From positions 23,092 through 87,091 of the forward strand of contig JBCCXT010000009.1 in assembly GCA_039191215.1 (NCBI GenBank): a stretch of 64,000 bases of DNA, read 5' to 3'. Both the position numbers and the translations under genes were made by a program. Shown here one piece after another: positions 34,042 through 43,149 of the stretch. The first letter of the stretch is position 1. Every line of letters starts with the position of its first letter. Below the pieces are notes generated by a model. It ran no database searches. It was not told the origin of the DNA and worked only from the letters and a program-made list of their open reading frames with translations. The DNA comes from HKCCE3408 sp039191215. Its GTDB lineage: Bacteria; Pseudomonadota; Alphaproteobacteria; Rhodobacterales; Rhodobacteraceae.

Positions 34042-35544
34042 TCAAAGGTCGAACCTAATGCCTTGCGCAAGCGGCAGATCGCGCGCGTAGTTCACCGTAT
34101 TGGTCTGACGGCGCATATAGTTTTTCCAGGCATCAGAGCCGCTTTCGCGACCGCCGCCAGTGTCTTTCTCACCCCCAAAAGCGCCCCCGATTTCAGCGCC
34201 CGACGGTCCGATATTGACGTTGGCGATCCCGCAATCCGAACCGGCCGTGGACAAGAACGTCTCGGCCTCGCGGATATCGGTGGTAAAAATGCACGATGAC
34301 AGGCCCTGGGGGACGTCGTTTTGCAGCGCGATCGCCTGGTCCAGTGTCTTGTATTTCAACGCATAAAGAATCGGCGCGAAGGTCTCGTGGAGCATAATCG
34401 CCGATTGCGCGGGCATCTCTACGAGTGCGGGATGCACGTAAGCGGCATGCGCGTGGCTGTGCATTAGTGCCGCGCCGCCGCCGTGGACCGTGCCCCCTTC
34501 GGCCTGCGCCTGATCCAGCGCCCTGTCCATCGCCGCTTGCGCCTTTTTGTCTATCAGGGGGCCGACCAGTGTATCTTCAATCAACGGATCGCCAATCGGC
34601 AATGCGGCATAGGCCGCAATCAGGCGCGGGATCAGCGTATCATAGACCTCTTCATGCACAATCAGTCGACGCAGGCTGGTGCAGCGTTGTCCGGCCGAGC
34701 CCACAGCCGAGAACACAATTGCCCGCAGTGCCATTTCCAGATCGGCCGATTGGGCGACGATCATTGCATTGTTGCCGCCAAGCTCCAGGATGGTTTTGCC
34801 CAAACGACCCGCCATTTCGCCGGCAACGGCCTTGCCCATCGGCACTGATCCTGTGGCCGATACGATGGCGACGTCTTTGGATCGGGTGAGCGCCTGGCCC
34901 AGCTCAGGCCCACCGATCAGGCATTGGATCAGACCCTCCGGTGCGTCCCTGCCAAAGAGCGCCATGACACGGTCGCAGATTAGCTGAACGGCAAGCATCG
35001 TCAGCGGTGTCTTTTCAGACGGTTTTGCAATCACCGGATCGCCGCAAACAAGCGCAAGCGCGGCGTTCCAGCACCAAGGCGCCACGGGAAAGTTAAATGC
35101 AGTGATCACCCCGCAGACACCCGCGGGATGCCAGTTCTCTCGCATCGTGTGGCCGGGACGTTCCGAGGCGATGGTCAGCCCGTAAAGCTGGCGCGACAGA
35201 CCCACGGCAAAGTCACAGATGTCAATCATCTCTTGCACTTCGCCCAGGCCTTCTTGGTAGATCTTGCCGCATTCGAGCGTGACCAGTCTGCCCAGATTGG
35301 CTTTTTCCGCGCGCAGTTCCTCGCCCAAAAGGCGCACAAGCTCGCCCCGACGCGGGGCCGGGATCATGCGCCAGGCCGCAAATGCCTGTTTGGCTTTTGC
35401 AATGGCCGCATCAGCCTGCGCCCTTGTGTGTTCCGGCACGCGCGCGATGACAGAACCATCAACCGGCGTCGTGACGCGGAGCGTCCCGCCATTGGTTTGA
35501 TCCGCGGTCAATCCGCACGCGGTCAGGATCGCGATGTGTGACAT
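34042..35544 (-). CDS. amaB: L-piperidine-6-carboxylate / aminoadipate-semialdehyde dehydrogenase (ALDH7 type)
   Basis: A 500-residue aldehyde dehydrogenase. The start at 35544 is preferred over a frame extending 129 codons further upstream, because that extension is a low-complexity Arg/Pro stretch and a GGAG site precedes the chosen ATG. Active-site pieces: TAFNFPVAPWCWN (Asn151), LELGGNNAM (Glu254) and GQRCTSLRRLIVHE (Cys288). ELGGNN and GQRCT(S/T)LRR characterise the ALDH7/AASADH branch, which oxidises aminoadipate semialdehyde to 2-aminoadipate. With the neighbouring dehydrogenase it forms the two-step lysine to aminoadipate route. Confidence 0.9.
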   Translation of the reverse strand: MSHIAILTACGLTADQTNGGTLRVTTPVDGSVIARVPEHTRAQADAAIAKAKQAFAAWRMIPAPRRGELVRLLGEELRAEKANLGRLVTLECGKIYQEGLGEVQEMIDICDFAVGLSRQLYGLTIASERPGHTMRENWHPAGVCGVITAFNFPVAPWCWNAALALVCGDPVIAKPSEKTPLTMLAVQLICDRVMALFGRDAPEGLIQCLIGGPELGQALTRSKDVAIVSATGSVPMGKAVAGEMAGRLGKTILELGGNNAMIVAQSADLEMALRAIVFSAVGSAGQRCTSLRRLIVHEEVYDTLIPRLIAAYAALPIGDPLIEDTLVGPLIDKKAQAAMDRALDQAQAEGGTVHGGGAALMHSHAHAAYVHPALVEMPAQSAIMLHETFAPILYALKYKTLDQAIALQNDVPQGLSSCIFTTDIREAETFLSTAGSDCGIANVNIGPSGAEIGGAFGGEKDTGGGRESGSDAWKNYMRRQTNTVNYARDLPLAQGIRFDL

Positions 35545-35636
35545 AGGTGTGCTCCGGTTCGTCAGCAGCTGCAGCTCATGAGGGCTGTTCATGATCCCCG
35601 GCGCAGCCCACTGAATCGCCAGAAAATTGAAAATTT

Positions 35637-35645
35637 CCGGCAATT
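35637..35645. promoter_or_regulatory. CCGGCAATT motif upstream of the ALDH7 gene
   Basis: The 9-mer CCGGCAATT lies about 95 bp upstream of the aldehyde dehydrogenase start and recurs exactly at 37138-37146 upstream of the racemase gene. Related TTGCCG/CGGCAA half-sites flank the nearby Lrp-type gene. A shared regulator site is possible; see the findings. Confidence 0.3.
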
Positions 35646-35649
35646 CGTC

Positions 35650-36412
35650 GGATGCGTTTCGGCGGCTTGCACCCGCAGCATGCGCTAGGCAACGCGGCCC
35701 GTGGCCACCCGGCAAAGGACAAAGCCTGGGTCGACAAGCTGAACGCCTAGCGGGCAGAGTTTTGGGACGGTGCCGAGCCGCTCTTTCACGATGACGCCCG
35801 GCCCTTGAGGCCCGAGTCTTTGGTGCCCGCCTTTTCGAAGCCTTTGAAGCATCCGATGAACATCCTGTCGGATGCGGGCATGCCCACGCCTTACATGACG
35901 CGATGGGTGATGCCGACAACGCTTTCATCAAACCACGCGCCTATGGCGGGCTCGGCTATGCGATCCCGACGGTTGTCTGCGCCTGGACGGCCGAGCCCCG
36001 GAAACCGTGATCGGGCGTTTTGGTGACGGGTCGTTCAACATAAGCGTTGGCAAGTTGGAAACCCCGGTGCGGCTGAACTGCCCGGCCAAGCTCATCCGGT
36101 TCAACAAAGGCTGTTTTGGCTGGATTGAGGGCCTGCATCGCATGGCCGGGCGCGGGCAAATGATTGCTACTCCGTCGATTTCACAAAAGCCAACGCCGGC
36201 GAAATAGCGGAGGCGATTGGGCTAAGATCTTGGCGGGTCGAGACGTTGGATGAGTGTGAGGCGGCAATGCGCGCCGGACTTGCCGATGATGGGCCGACCT
36301 TTATCGACGTGGTCGTGGAACCGCTCGCCAAACGCATGCCGCCGGTGGTCTCTTGGTTGCGAAAGACCGGGCACGACCGGTTATCGCTGGCGTCAGAGAA
36401 GCTGGCATTCTG
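35650..36412 (+). pseudogene. Decayed TPP-dependent enzyme (acetolactate-synthase-like), C-terminal half
   Basis: Fragments of a TPP-enzyme appear in different plus-strand frames. Around 35865-35900 an ADAGMPTPYMT-like string, about 35930-35965 PRAYGGLGYAIPTVV, about 36007-36130 IGRFGDGSFNISVGKLE followed by FNKGCFGWIEGL, and 36200-36400 EAIGLRSWRVETLDECEAAM then GPTFIDVVVEPLAKRMPPVVSW. This order (GDGS TPP motif, N-x-x-x-G-W, terminal FIDVVV) matches the C-terminal half of the ALS/benzoylformate-decarboxylase family. At least two frameshifts and internal stops separate them, and the N-terminal part is missing, so the gene is dead. It converges on the racemase gene. Confidence 0.75.
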
Positions 36413-37124
36413 AAGCCTCCCAGAGCATCCGCGCCGCATCCAAAATACTAAAAACGGGCTTTCCGGTTGCCGCCCGGATCGCCGGAGCATAAGGCGGCAG
36501 GTTGCCGCATTCCAAAAGGAACGCGCCGATTTGGGTGTGGCGGACCAGCAAGGCCTTGGCCCGGGCGACAACGGAGGCTTCGATTTTGGCCACATCCAGC
36601 GACGGCTGATCGCGCCCCAACAGTATTGGATCGCAAAAGGCCGCGCAGTCTTCCAGGCCGGCCACATGAACGGCGCGGCCGTCGATGCCCGCAGCCTGCA
36701 AACCACCGTCAAGAAGACTTGTGGCCGAGGCGGTCAGGATGCCAACCGGCCGCCCGCCGGTTGCGATGCGAACTGTATCAAAAAGCGACAAGGCCGACAC
36801 CATGACCGGGACATCCACCGCCTGCGCAATCTCATCCTGGAAATGGATCAGAAAGCCGCAGGTGGAAATGAGACCGACCGCGCCGGCGGCCTGCAAATCT
36901 TTGGCGGCCTGTTTGAAAGCAGGCAACAGATCGCGGCGGGGATGGCCCGGCCGAACGATCGCGGCGGCACCGGCGCCTGAGACAACGGCGATTTCGGCGC
37001 GGTATGGATAGCTTGACGTGTTGCCTGCGTCGCCATGGATGCGCGGGAAGGTCGTGTCGAGCATCAAAATGCCCAAGCAACGTGGCGCGGCGGCATCAGT
37101 CACAGCGCCGCACGACACCGTCAC
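36393..37124 (-). CDS. Aspartate/glutamate racemase-family protein
   Basis: A 243-residue protein with the two catalytic-cysteine blocks of the Asp/Glu/hydantoin racemase superfamily: GLISTCGFL (Cys89) and GAFLLECGNLPPYA (Cys206). The first half binds the substrate carboxylate; the family acts on amino acids without PLP. It lies 69 bp downstream of the Lrp-type gene on the same strand, so that regulator may control it. The substrate is unknown; lysine-pathway context leaves amino acid or amide racemisation open. Its 3' end overlaps the relic of the TPP enzyme by about 20 bp. Confidence 0.82.
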   Translation of the reverse strand: MTVSCGAVTDAAAPRCLGILMLDTTFPRIHGDAGNTSSYPYRAEIAVVSGAGAAAIVRPGHPRRDLLPAFKQAAKDLQAAGAVGLISTCGFLIHFQDEIAQAVDVPVMVSALSLFDTVRIATGGRPVGILTASATSLLDGGLQAAGIDGRAVHVAGLEDCAAFCDPILLGRDQPSLDVAKIEASVVARAKALLVRHTQIGAFLLECGNLPPYAPAIRAATGKPVFSILDAARMLWEASECQLL

Positions 37125-37137
37125 GGCGCGCCCTAGT

Positions 37138-37146
37138 CCGGCAATT
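37138..37146. promoter_or_regulatory. CCGGCAATT motif between racemase and Lrp genes
   Basis: A second exact copy of CCGGCAATT, 13 bp upstream of the racemase start codon on the minus strand. It is followed by TGACGG, which also resembles the sequence around the Lrp gene start (ACGGCAATATGACG on the minus strand). Confidence 0.3.
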
Positions 37147-37193
37147 TGACGGAAACATGCCAGTTTCTGACATTTTTCCGGCCATGCCTCCGC

Positions 37194-37700
37194 TTACTCA
37201 ATGTCGCCGAGCACTTGCTCAGCGATCCGTTGTGCGGTTTCGTTGTAGCGCCGATCAAATCGACGGCCGAAAACGACGAAGGATTTCGTCCGTAGAACGC
37301 CGGGCGTCATGGCAATTTCGTCGATGATGATGTCGAGATCTTCGATCCGAGGCGCCTCTACGCTGATGAACAAATCGAATTCCCCGTTGATCGAAAGGCA
37401 AACCCGCACCTCGGAATATTGCGAGATTTTATGCAAGATCTTGCGCGTTTCTCGCTGTTTTACTTCTAAAAATACCATGACTTGCACGTTTTCCACACTG
37501 GGATTACGGCTCAGCACAACCGAATAACCTGAGATCACGCCGTCCTTTTCCAGCCGTACAATGCGTTCGTGCACGGTGGATCGCGCCACATTCAGGCGCG
37601 CCGCGATGTTTGATGTCGACTCCCGCGCATTGCGCTGAAGCTCGCGGATGATGCGGCGGTCCAGCTCATCTTTGAGCCATTTCGAGGTGGGATTCGTCAT
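37194..37700 (-). CDS. Lrp/AsnC family transcriptional regulator
   Basis: A 168-residue regulator. HTH: LKDELDRRIIRELQRNARES, then IAARLNVARSTVHERIVRLEKDGVI; ligand domain: MVFLEVKQRETRKI..SVEAPRIEDLDIIIDEIAMTPGVLRTKSFVV, with a G-x-x-D-L-F core (INGEFDLFISV). It is divergent from the gcdH pseudogene and upstream of the racemase, the position typical of pathway-specific Lrp regulators for lysine or branched-chain catabolism. Its upstream region contains a TTGCCG-N16-CGGCAA inverted repeat, a likely operator. Confidence 0.92.
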   Translation of the reverse strand: MTNPTSKWLKDELDRRIIRELQRNARESTSNIAARLNVARSTVHERIVRLEKDGVISGYSVVLSRNPSVENVQVMVFLEVKQRETRKILHKISQYSEVRVCLSINGEFDLFISVEAPRIEDLDIIIDEIAMTPGVLRTKSFVVFGRRFDRRYNETAQRIAEQVLGDIE

Positions 37701-37701
37701 A

Positions 37702-37729
37702 TTGCCGTAACGGTGCCGGTTTTCGGCAA
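37702..37729. promoter_or_regulatory. TTGCCG-N16-CGGCAA inverted repeat at the Lrp/gcdH divergent region
   Basis: Arms TTGCCG at 37702-37707 and CGGCAA at 37724-37729 are perfect and about 22 bp centre to centre, i.e. two helical turns. The left arm begins 1 bp from the Lrp start codon. This fits an autoregulatory Lrp-type operator controlling both lrp and the divergent gcdH. Confidence 0.45.
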
Positions 37730-37794
37730 ATCGTCAAGTTACAACACGTGGACTTTGCGCCAGCCTGGGCCAAACCGAACTGCCAAAGAGTGAC

Positions 37795-38620
37795 ATGATG
37801 GAGCTTTCACCACTGGGCAAAGAGGGCCCCGGCCTGGGATCGTTTGCCTGGGACGATCCGCTGCTATTGCACGACCGCCTGACCGAAGACGAAAAAGTGT
37901 TTGCCGACTCGGCGCGGCGCTTTGCCCAAGACGTGGTGCAGCCGCGCGTGATCGATGTCTACCGCGACGCGGTGAGGGATCCAGATATCTTCCAAGAGAT
38001 GGGCGAAATGGGCCTTCCGGGTGCCACGATTTCCGACATGTATGGCGGGCTGAGCGCCCCGAAAATCGGCGGCAAGTTGAGCGTGCGCGCATCGATCAAC
38101 GGCGAAATCGTAGTAGATGGCGTTGATGTCCCCAAGGATGCTCTATTGCCGCATATTGAAGGTCTCGAAGGGCCATTTGGCTGTCTGAACAGGGTGCGTT
38201 ACGGGCATCGCACAGGGTGTGTTGGGTGTTGCGGAATTCTGCTGGCATGCGGCCCGGCAATACGGTCTCGACCGCGGCCAATTCGGCAGGCTATTGGCGC
38301 AAACCCAGCTGCTTTAGAAGAAGCTGGCCAATATGCAGACAGAGATTGCGCTGGGCCTGTATGCGGCGCTACGGGTTGGGCGCCTGCTTGATGACGGTCG
38401 GGCTGCGTTAGAGATGATCAGCCTGATCAAGCGCAACAATTGCGGCAAGGCGCTCGACATAGCCCGTCATGCGCGGGATATGCGGGGCGGCAACGGGATA
38501 TCGGAGGAGTTTCAGGTGATGCGCCATTTGGTCAATCTTGAAGCGGTCAACACATATGGGGGCACCCATGACGTGCAGGCGCTGGGGCGTGCGCAGACCC
38601 AACTGCAAGCGCTTTTCTAA
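37795..38620 (+). pseudogene. gcdH: gcdH (glutaryl-CoA dehydrogenase) pseudogene
   Basis: N-terminal glutaryl-CoA dehydrogenase sequence is clear: GSFAWDDPLLLHDRLTEDEKV and ARRFAQDVVQPRVIDVYRD. After about residue 82 the reading jumps from ATISDMYGG straight to LSAPKIGGKLSVRASINGEI, so roughly the central half of the enzyme (substrate- and FAD-binding middle) is deleted in frame. Then the frame shifts after GPFGCLNRVRYG, and in the shifted frame a stop replaces the Gln of LFQKKLADMQTEIALGL-type sequence (reads LL*KKLANMQ). The C-terminus NNCGKALDIARHARDMRGGNGISEEFQVMRH and GGTHDV is intact. Three independent lesions make it non-functional. The Lrp gene is divergent. Confidence 0.88.
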
Positions 38621-38632
38621 GGTTGCCCGCCG

Positions 38633-40819
38633 ATGGATCGCGCAGCCATTGTGCACCAGAACTTTCTAAGCCGGGTATCGACGGGCGATCTGCCCGATGG
38701 TTTGCCGCCGCGCACCGCCAGCCCCGAAACGCTGATGCGGCTTTTTCATGCGCAATGCCTGTCGCGGCAACTCGACCGGACGAGCCGGGTGATGCAGAAG
38801 GCCGGGCAAGGCTACTACTCGATCGGGTCCAGCGGGCATGAAGGCATGGCGGCCGTGGCCGATGCGCTGCGGCCCACGGACATGGCTTTTCTGCATTACC
38901 GCGATGCCGCGTTTCAGATTGCCAGGGCAGATCAGGTCCCTGGGCAAACGCCCGCCTGGGATATTCTGCTGAGTTTTGCTGCATCGTCGGAGGATCCGAT
39001 ATCGGGCGGTCGGCATAAGGTGCTGGGGTCGTTTGACCTCAATATCCCGCCGCAGACCTCGACCATTGCCAGCCACCTGCCCAAAGCGGTGGGTGCCGCT
39101 CATGCCATCGGGCTGACGCGTCGTCACCGGCCCGAACATGCGCGCTTGCCCGATGACGGGATCGTGATGTGCGCGTTTGGTGATGCCTCGGCTAACCATT
39201 CCACTGCACAGGGGGCGATAAACACGGCCTGTTGGGCGAGTTTTCAGTCCGCGCCGATGCCGTTGCTGCTGGTCTGCGAAGATAACGGCATTGGCATTTC
39301 GACCCCGACGCCCGAGGGCTGGATCGCCGCCAATTTTGCGGCGCGTCCCGGGCTGAAATACTTTGCCTGCAACGGGCTTGACCTTGATGACACGCTGCGT
39401 TCGGCACGTGCCGCCGCCGAATACGTGCGCCGCCGCCGCAAGCCCGCCTTCTTGCATGTTCGCACCGTCAGGCTCTTCGGCCATGCGGGATCGGACCATG
39501 AGCTTAGCTACCGCGCCAAACAAGCGATTGAGACGGACGAGGCCAACGACCCGCTTTTGCACACGGTGCGCCTGCTGCGCGACAGCGGGGCGGCAACAGG
39601 GCTAGAGGCGCTTGATGTCTATCAGCGCACGGGTGAGCGCTGCGACCGGATCGCCGCCCGTGTGGTCAAACGGCGCCGCCTTGAAACCGGCGCTGACGTC
39701 GTGGCCAGCCTCATTCCACCCAAGCGCAATTGCGCGCCCAGCAACGGGCCATCGCCGGAAGTGCGGCAGCAGGCATTTGGCGGTGATCTGCGCGCCTTGG
39801 CAGAGCCGCAACCGATGGCACGGCTCATTGGTTGGGGCCTGACCGACCTGATGCTTGAACACGGCGAGATCGTGGTGGCGGGCGAGGATGTCGGCCGCAA
39901 GGGTGGTGTCTATGGGGTAACGCAAAAGCTCCAGGCCCGGTTTGGCCCCGACAGAGTGATCGACACGCTGCTTGATGAACAGGCGATCCTGGGCTTGGCC
40001 ATCGGGCTGGGGCAGAACGGTTTCATTCCGATCCCAGAGATCCAGTTCCTGGCCTATCTGCACAATGCCGAAGATCAGATCCGCGGCGAGGCCGCGACGT
40101 TGAGCTTTTTCTCCAACGGGCAGTACACTAACCCGATGGTGCTGCGGATTGCTGGGCTCGGCTATCAAAAGGGGTTCGGCGGGCATTTCCACAACGACAA
40201 TTCGCTCGCGGTATTGCGTGATATCCCAGGGCTTGTGATCGCATGTCCCTCGCGCGGGGACGAAGCGGTGATGATGCTGCGCGAGGCGGTGCGCCTGGCA
40301 CGCGAAGACCAGCGGGTGGTCGTTTTTGTCGAACCGATCGCACTTTATCCGATGCGCGATCTGCATGAGGACGGCGACAAGGCCTGGATGTGTCGCTATC
40401 CCGGACCGCAAGAGCGCATCCCCCTGGGCGAGGTCGGGGTCGAGGGCGACGGCAAAGACATCGCCATCGTGACCTACGGCAATGGGCGGTACCTGTCGGT
40501 ACAAGCAGCTAAAGGATTGGAAGAGGGTGGCACCCGAGCGCGTGTCATCGATATGCGCTGGTTGGCACCCTTGCCTGAGGCCGCCCTACTGGAGGCGACA
40601 AAGGACTGCCCGGCGGTGCTGATCGTCGACGAATGCCGCAAAACCGGCAGCCAGTCAGAGGCGCTGATGACAATGTTTGCCGAGGCCGGAAGGTCGGGTG
40701 TTTCGCGTGTGACGGCCGAGGATTGCTTCATCGCTACGGGTCCGGCCTACGCCGCGACGCTGCCCTCGGTTGACAAGATCAAGGCGGCAGCGCTTAGCAT
40801 TCTGGGGGCCGCGTCTTGA
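38633..40819 (+). CDS. 2-oxoacid dehydrogenase E1, fused alpha and beta subunits
   Basis: A 728-residue protein. The first half (about 1-350) is E1-alpha: LFHAQCLSRQLDRTSRVMQKAGQGYYSIGSSGHEG and the TPP loop CAFGDASANHSTAQGAINTACW..LLLVCEDNGIGISTPTP. The second half (about 380-728) is E1-beta: HGEIVVAGEDVGRKGGVYGVTQKLQARFGPDRVIDT and FVEPIALYPMRDL, plus VIDMRWLAPLPEAALLEATKDCPAVLIVDECRKTG. It decarboxylates a 2-oxoacid and passes the acyl group to an E2 lipoyl protein, not seen here. Next to a glutaryl-CoA dehydrogenase relic, 2-oxoadipate is a candidate, branched-chain acids an alternative. It starts 12 bp after the relic and overlaps the next gene by 4 bp. Confidence 0.88.
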   Translation: MDRAAIVHQNFLSRVSTGDLPDGLPPRTASPETLMRLFHAQCLSRQLDRTSRVMQKAGQGYYSIGSSGHEGMAAVADALRPTDMAFLHYRDAAFQIARADQVPGQTPAWDILLSFAASSEDPISGGRHKVLGSFDLNIPPQTSTIASHLPKAVGAAHAIGLTRRHRPEHARLPDDGIVMCAFGDASANHSTAQGAINTACWASFQSAPMPLLLVCEDNGIGISTPTPEGWIAANFAARPGLKYFACNGLDLDDTLRSARAAAEYVRRRRKPAFLHVRTVRLFGHAGSDHELSYRAKQAIETDEANDPLLHTVRLLRDSGAATGLEALDVYQRTGERCDRIAARVVKRRRLETGADVVASLIPPKRNCAPSNGPSPEVRQQAFGGDLRALAEPQPMARLIGWGLTDLMLEHGEIVVAGEDVGRKGGVYGVTQKLQARFGPDRVIDTLLDEQAILGLAIGLGQNGFIPIPEIQFLAYLHNAEDQIRGEAATLSFFSNGQYTNPMVLRIAGLGYQKGFGGHFHNDNSLAVLRDIPGLVIACPSRGDEAVMMLREAVRLAREDQRVVVFVEPIALYPMRDLHEDGDKAWMCRYPGPQERIPLGEVGVEGDGKDIAIVTYGNGRYLSVQAAKGLEEGGTRARVIDMRWLAPLPEAALLEATKDCPAVLIVDECRKTGSQSEALMTMFAEAGRSGVSRVTAEDCFIATGPAYAATLPSVDKIKAAALSILGAAS

Positions 40820-41853
40820 CCAAAACCGCGGTCATCATCTGTCCGGGACGCGGCACCTACAACAAAGATGAATTGGGCTATCTGGGTCGGCATCACGGCA
40901 ACAGGGCCCGGCAATTGGCTGAATTCGACGCCTACCGCCAAAGCCAAGGTCAGCCGACGCTGAGCGCCCTGGATGCGGCAGACCGCTTTTCTGCGGCCCG
41001 GCATACAAGCGGCGACAACGCCTCGCCCTTGATCTATGCCGCGTCGCTTTTCGACGCGCAGGCGGTGGCAGATGATTACGACGTGCTCGCCGTCACTGGC
41101 AATTCCATGGGTTGGTATAGCGCCTTGGCCGTCGCCGGTGCCATGAGCGCCGCCGCCGGACTTCAGATCGTCAACACGATGGGCACGCTGATGCAGGAGC
41201 GGATGATCGGCGGGCAGACGCTATATCCCTTCGTCGATGACAATTGGGTGCCAAAGCCGGGGCTGCGCGATCAGCTTTTGGCGCTTGTCGCCAAGATCAG
41301 TGCGCGCCCCGATCATGCCCTCGACATCTCGATTCATCTGGGCGGGATGCTGGTGGTGGCGGGCGATGAGGCCGGGCTTACGGCCTTTGAAGATGCGGTT
41401 GCGCCGCAGGGCGGCCGCTATCCGATGCGCTTGCCCGGCCACGCGGCGTTTCACACGGGTCTTCAAGGCCCGGTGTCTGAGGCCGGGAAAGCACGACTGG
41501 CGGTCGATCTGTTTGAAAATGCCAAGCTACCGCTTATCGATGGACGCGGCGCGGTATGGCAACCAGGGACCTACACCGCAACCGAGCTTTGGGACTACAC
41601 TATCGGCCATCAAGTCTTGGAGACGTACGACTTTACCGGCGCGGTGCAGGTCGCAGCGCATAGCTTTGCCCCCGATGTCTTCATCATTACCGGGCCTGGC
41701 ACGACGCTCGGCGGCGCGGTGGCGCAGTCACTTTTGGCATGCGATTGGGACGCGATCAGCACGAAAGACGCGTTCCTCGCCCGCCAAGCCGAGGCGCCAC
41801 TGATCCTGTCGATGGGCCGTGAAGATCAGCGCGCATCCGTGGTCGGCGCATGA
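40816..41853 (+). CDS. ACP S-malonyltransferase-like protein (FabD fold)
   Basis: A 345-residue acyltransferase-fold protein. The nucleophile elbow is VTGNSMGWYSALAVAGAM with Ser97 (G-N-S-M-G instead of the usual GHSLG), and the His partner sits in LPGHAAFHTGL (His213), as in FabD's PFHS. A leading IICPGRGTYNKDELGYL replaces the usual 'FPGQGSQ'. These changes suggest a divergent acyltransferase, not the housekeeping FabD. It lies between the E1 enzyme and an amino-acid oxidoreductase with 4-bp overlaps on both sides, so all three act together, but the pathway is not known. Confidence 0.75.
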   Translation: MTKTAVIICPGRGTYNKDELGYLGRHHGNRARQLAEFDAYRQSQGQPTLSALDAADRFSAARHTSGDNASPLIYAASLFDAQAVADDYDVLAVTGNSMGWYSALAVAGAMSAAAGLQIVNTMGTLMQERMIGGQTLYPFVDDNWVPKPGLRDQLLALVAKISARPDHALDISIHLGGMLVVAGDEAGLTAFEDAVAPQGGRYPMRLPGHAAFHTGLQGPVSEAGKARLAVDLFENAKLPLIDGRGAVWQPGTYTATELWDYTIGHQVLETYDFTGAVQVAAHSFAPDVFIITGPGTTLGGAVAQSLLACDWDAISTKDAFLARQAEAPLILSMGREDQRASVVGA

Positions 41854-43082
41854 CCCGCACGGCAGTCCTCGGCAGCGGCATCGTCGGCATCTGCTGTGCG
41901 ATTGCGCTGGCTGATGACGGCCACCAGGTCACGCTGATCGATCGGTCCAGCCCGGCGCAGGAAACCTCGCGCTGGAATGCTGGGGTGATGGCCACAAGCT
42001 CGATCGTGCCGCTCAACAACCCGTCGCGTTTTGGCCTGTTGCCACGGCTTATCGCGGGCCGTCATCCCGGGTTTCGCTTGAACGGCAGCGACGCGGGCGC
42101 GCTTTTGCCGTGGTCCTTGCGGTTTCTGTCCAACAGCCGAAAGTCGCGATCCGAGGCCGCGACCGCCGCGCTGAAGCAACTCATCGGCCAATCCCGGCAG
42201 GCACATGAGGCGCTGTGCGCGCGCGCGGGATTTGAGGCATTGCAGGGAAACGGCTGGCTGATGCTTTATCGCGGTTCAAAGGGTGCTGCACGCGCAGTGG
42301 CCCAAAGCCGAAACTTGATGGCGCGCGAGGTTGAAGCGCAAAACCTGACGCTTGCGGAGCTGGCCCGTCTCGAGCCCAATCTAAGCCCGGCCTTCACCGG
42401 TGCCGTCCACATTGTGGGCACAGCCCATACCGACCCTGCTGCACTGGCGCTGGCCTATCTGAAAGTGGCAGCCGATGTCGGGATTGGCCGCAGTGAGGCC
42501 CATATAAAGGCGCTGTCCCGAGATGTGCAGGGCTGGCATCTTGATGGGCCCGCAGATCGGCTTGGCCCCTTTGACCAGGTTGTGTTGGCCCTTGGCCCCT
42601 GGACAAACGACATTCTACGCAGCGTGTCCAAGCGGCTGCCCTTGGCGATTGAACGTGGTTATCTGCAAAAATTTGCTTGCGATCGGCCACCCGCCCGGCC
42701 GTTTCTTGATCTTGATGCGGGATATGTCGCGGCGGCCCGACCCGGCGGCGTGCAGATGTCTTCCGGCACACATCTGACCCGCCTGGGCAGCAAGCCCAAC
42801 CCCGACATGTTGAGCCGCGCCATCCCAAAGGCGAAAGAGGCGCTGCGTCTGGGCGCAGCACTTTTGCCCGAAACTGTGGTCGGCAACCGCCCGACACTGC
42901 CCGATGGTTTGCCGGTTATCGGGGCGCTGCAGGGCCCGCCAGGCCTTTGGATTGCGACCGGGCACCAGCATGTGGGCTTTAGCACATCCGCGGGCACGGC
43001 CATTCTGCTCGCAGCACTCATGCGCCAGAGCACCTGCAACATCAATCCTGAGCCTTTCAATCCACGGCGTTTCGGCGTTTGA
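41850..43082 (+). CDS. FAD-dependent amino-acid oxidoreductase (DadA-like)
   Basis: A 410-residue protein of the DAO family. N-terminal FAD loop AVLGSGIVGICCAIALADDGHQVTLID (GxGxxG); then PAQETSRWNAG and, at the C-terminus, the usual RPTLPDGLPVIGALQGPPGLWIATGHQHVGFSTSAGTAILLAALM. This resembles D-amino acid dehydrogenases that pass electrons to the quinone pool. With the E1 fusion and the acyltransferase it makes a three-gene set; deamination of an amino acid to the 2-oxoacid used by E1 is an attractive but unproven link. The TRAP transporter follows after 148 bp. Confidence 0.85.
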   Translation: MTRTAVLGSGIVGICCAIALADDGHQVTLIDRSSPAQETSRWNAGVMATSSIVPLNNPSRFGLLPRLIAGRHPGFRLNGSDAGALLPWSLRFLSNSRKSRSEAATAALKQLIGQSRQAHEALCARAGFEALQGNGWLMLYRGSKGAARAVAQSRNLMAREVEAQNLTLAELARLEPNLSPAFTGAVHIVGTAHTDPAALALAYLKVAADVGIGRSEAHIKALSRDVQGWHLDGPADRLGPFDQVVLALGPWTNDILRSVSKRLPLAIERGYLQKFACDRPPARPFLDLDAGYVAAARPGGVQMSSGTHLTRLGSKPNPDMLSRAIPKAKEALRLGAALLPETVVGNRPTLPDGLPVIGALQGPPGLWIATGHQHVGFSTSAGTAILLAALMRQSTCNINPEPFNPRRFGV

Positions 43083-43149
43083 TCGGAACATACGCAGGCA
43101 GCCAACCAACGTTTCGGCACTGCGTCTGACGATATGCCGGGAAAGGCGC

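Noticed and set aside
35545..35931. N-terminal extension of the ALDH7 gene by 129 codons
   Set aside because: The extension is a low-complexity Arg/Pro stretch with no ALDH similarity, and a GGAG site precedes the ATG at 35544.
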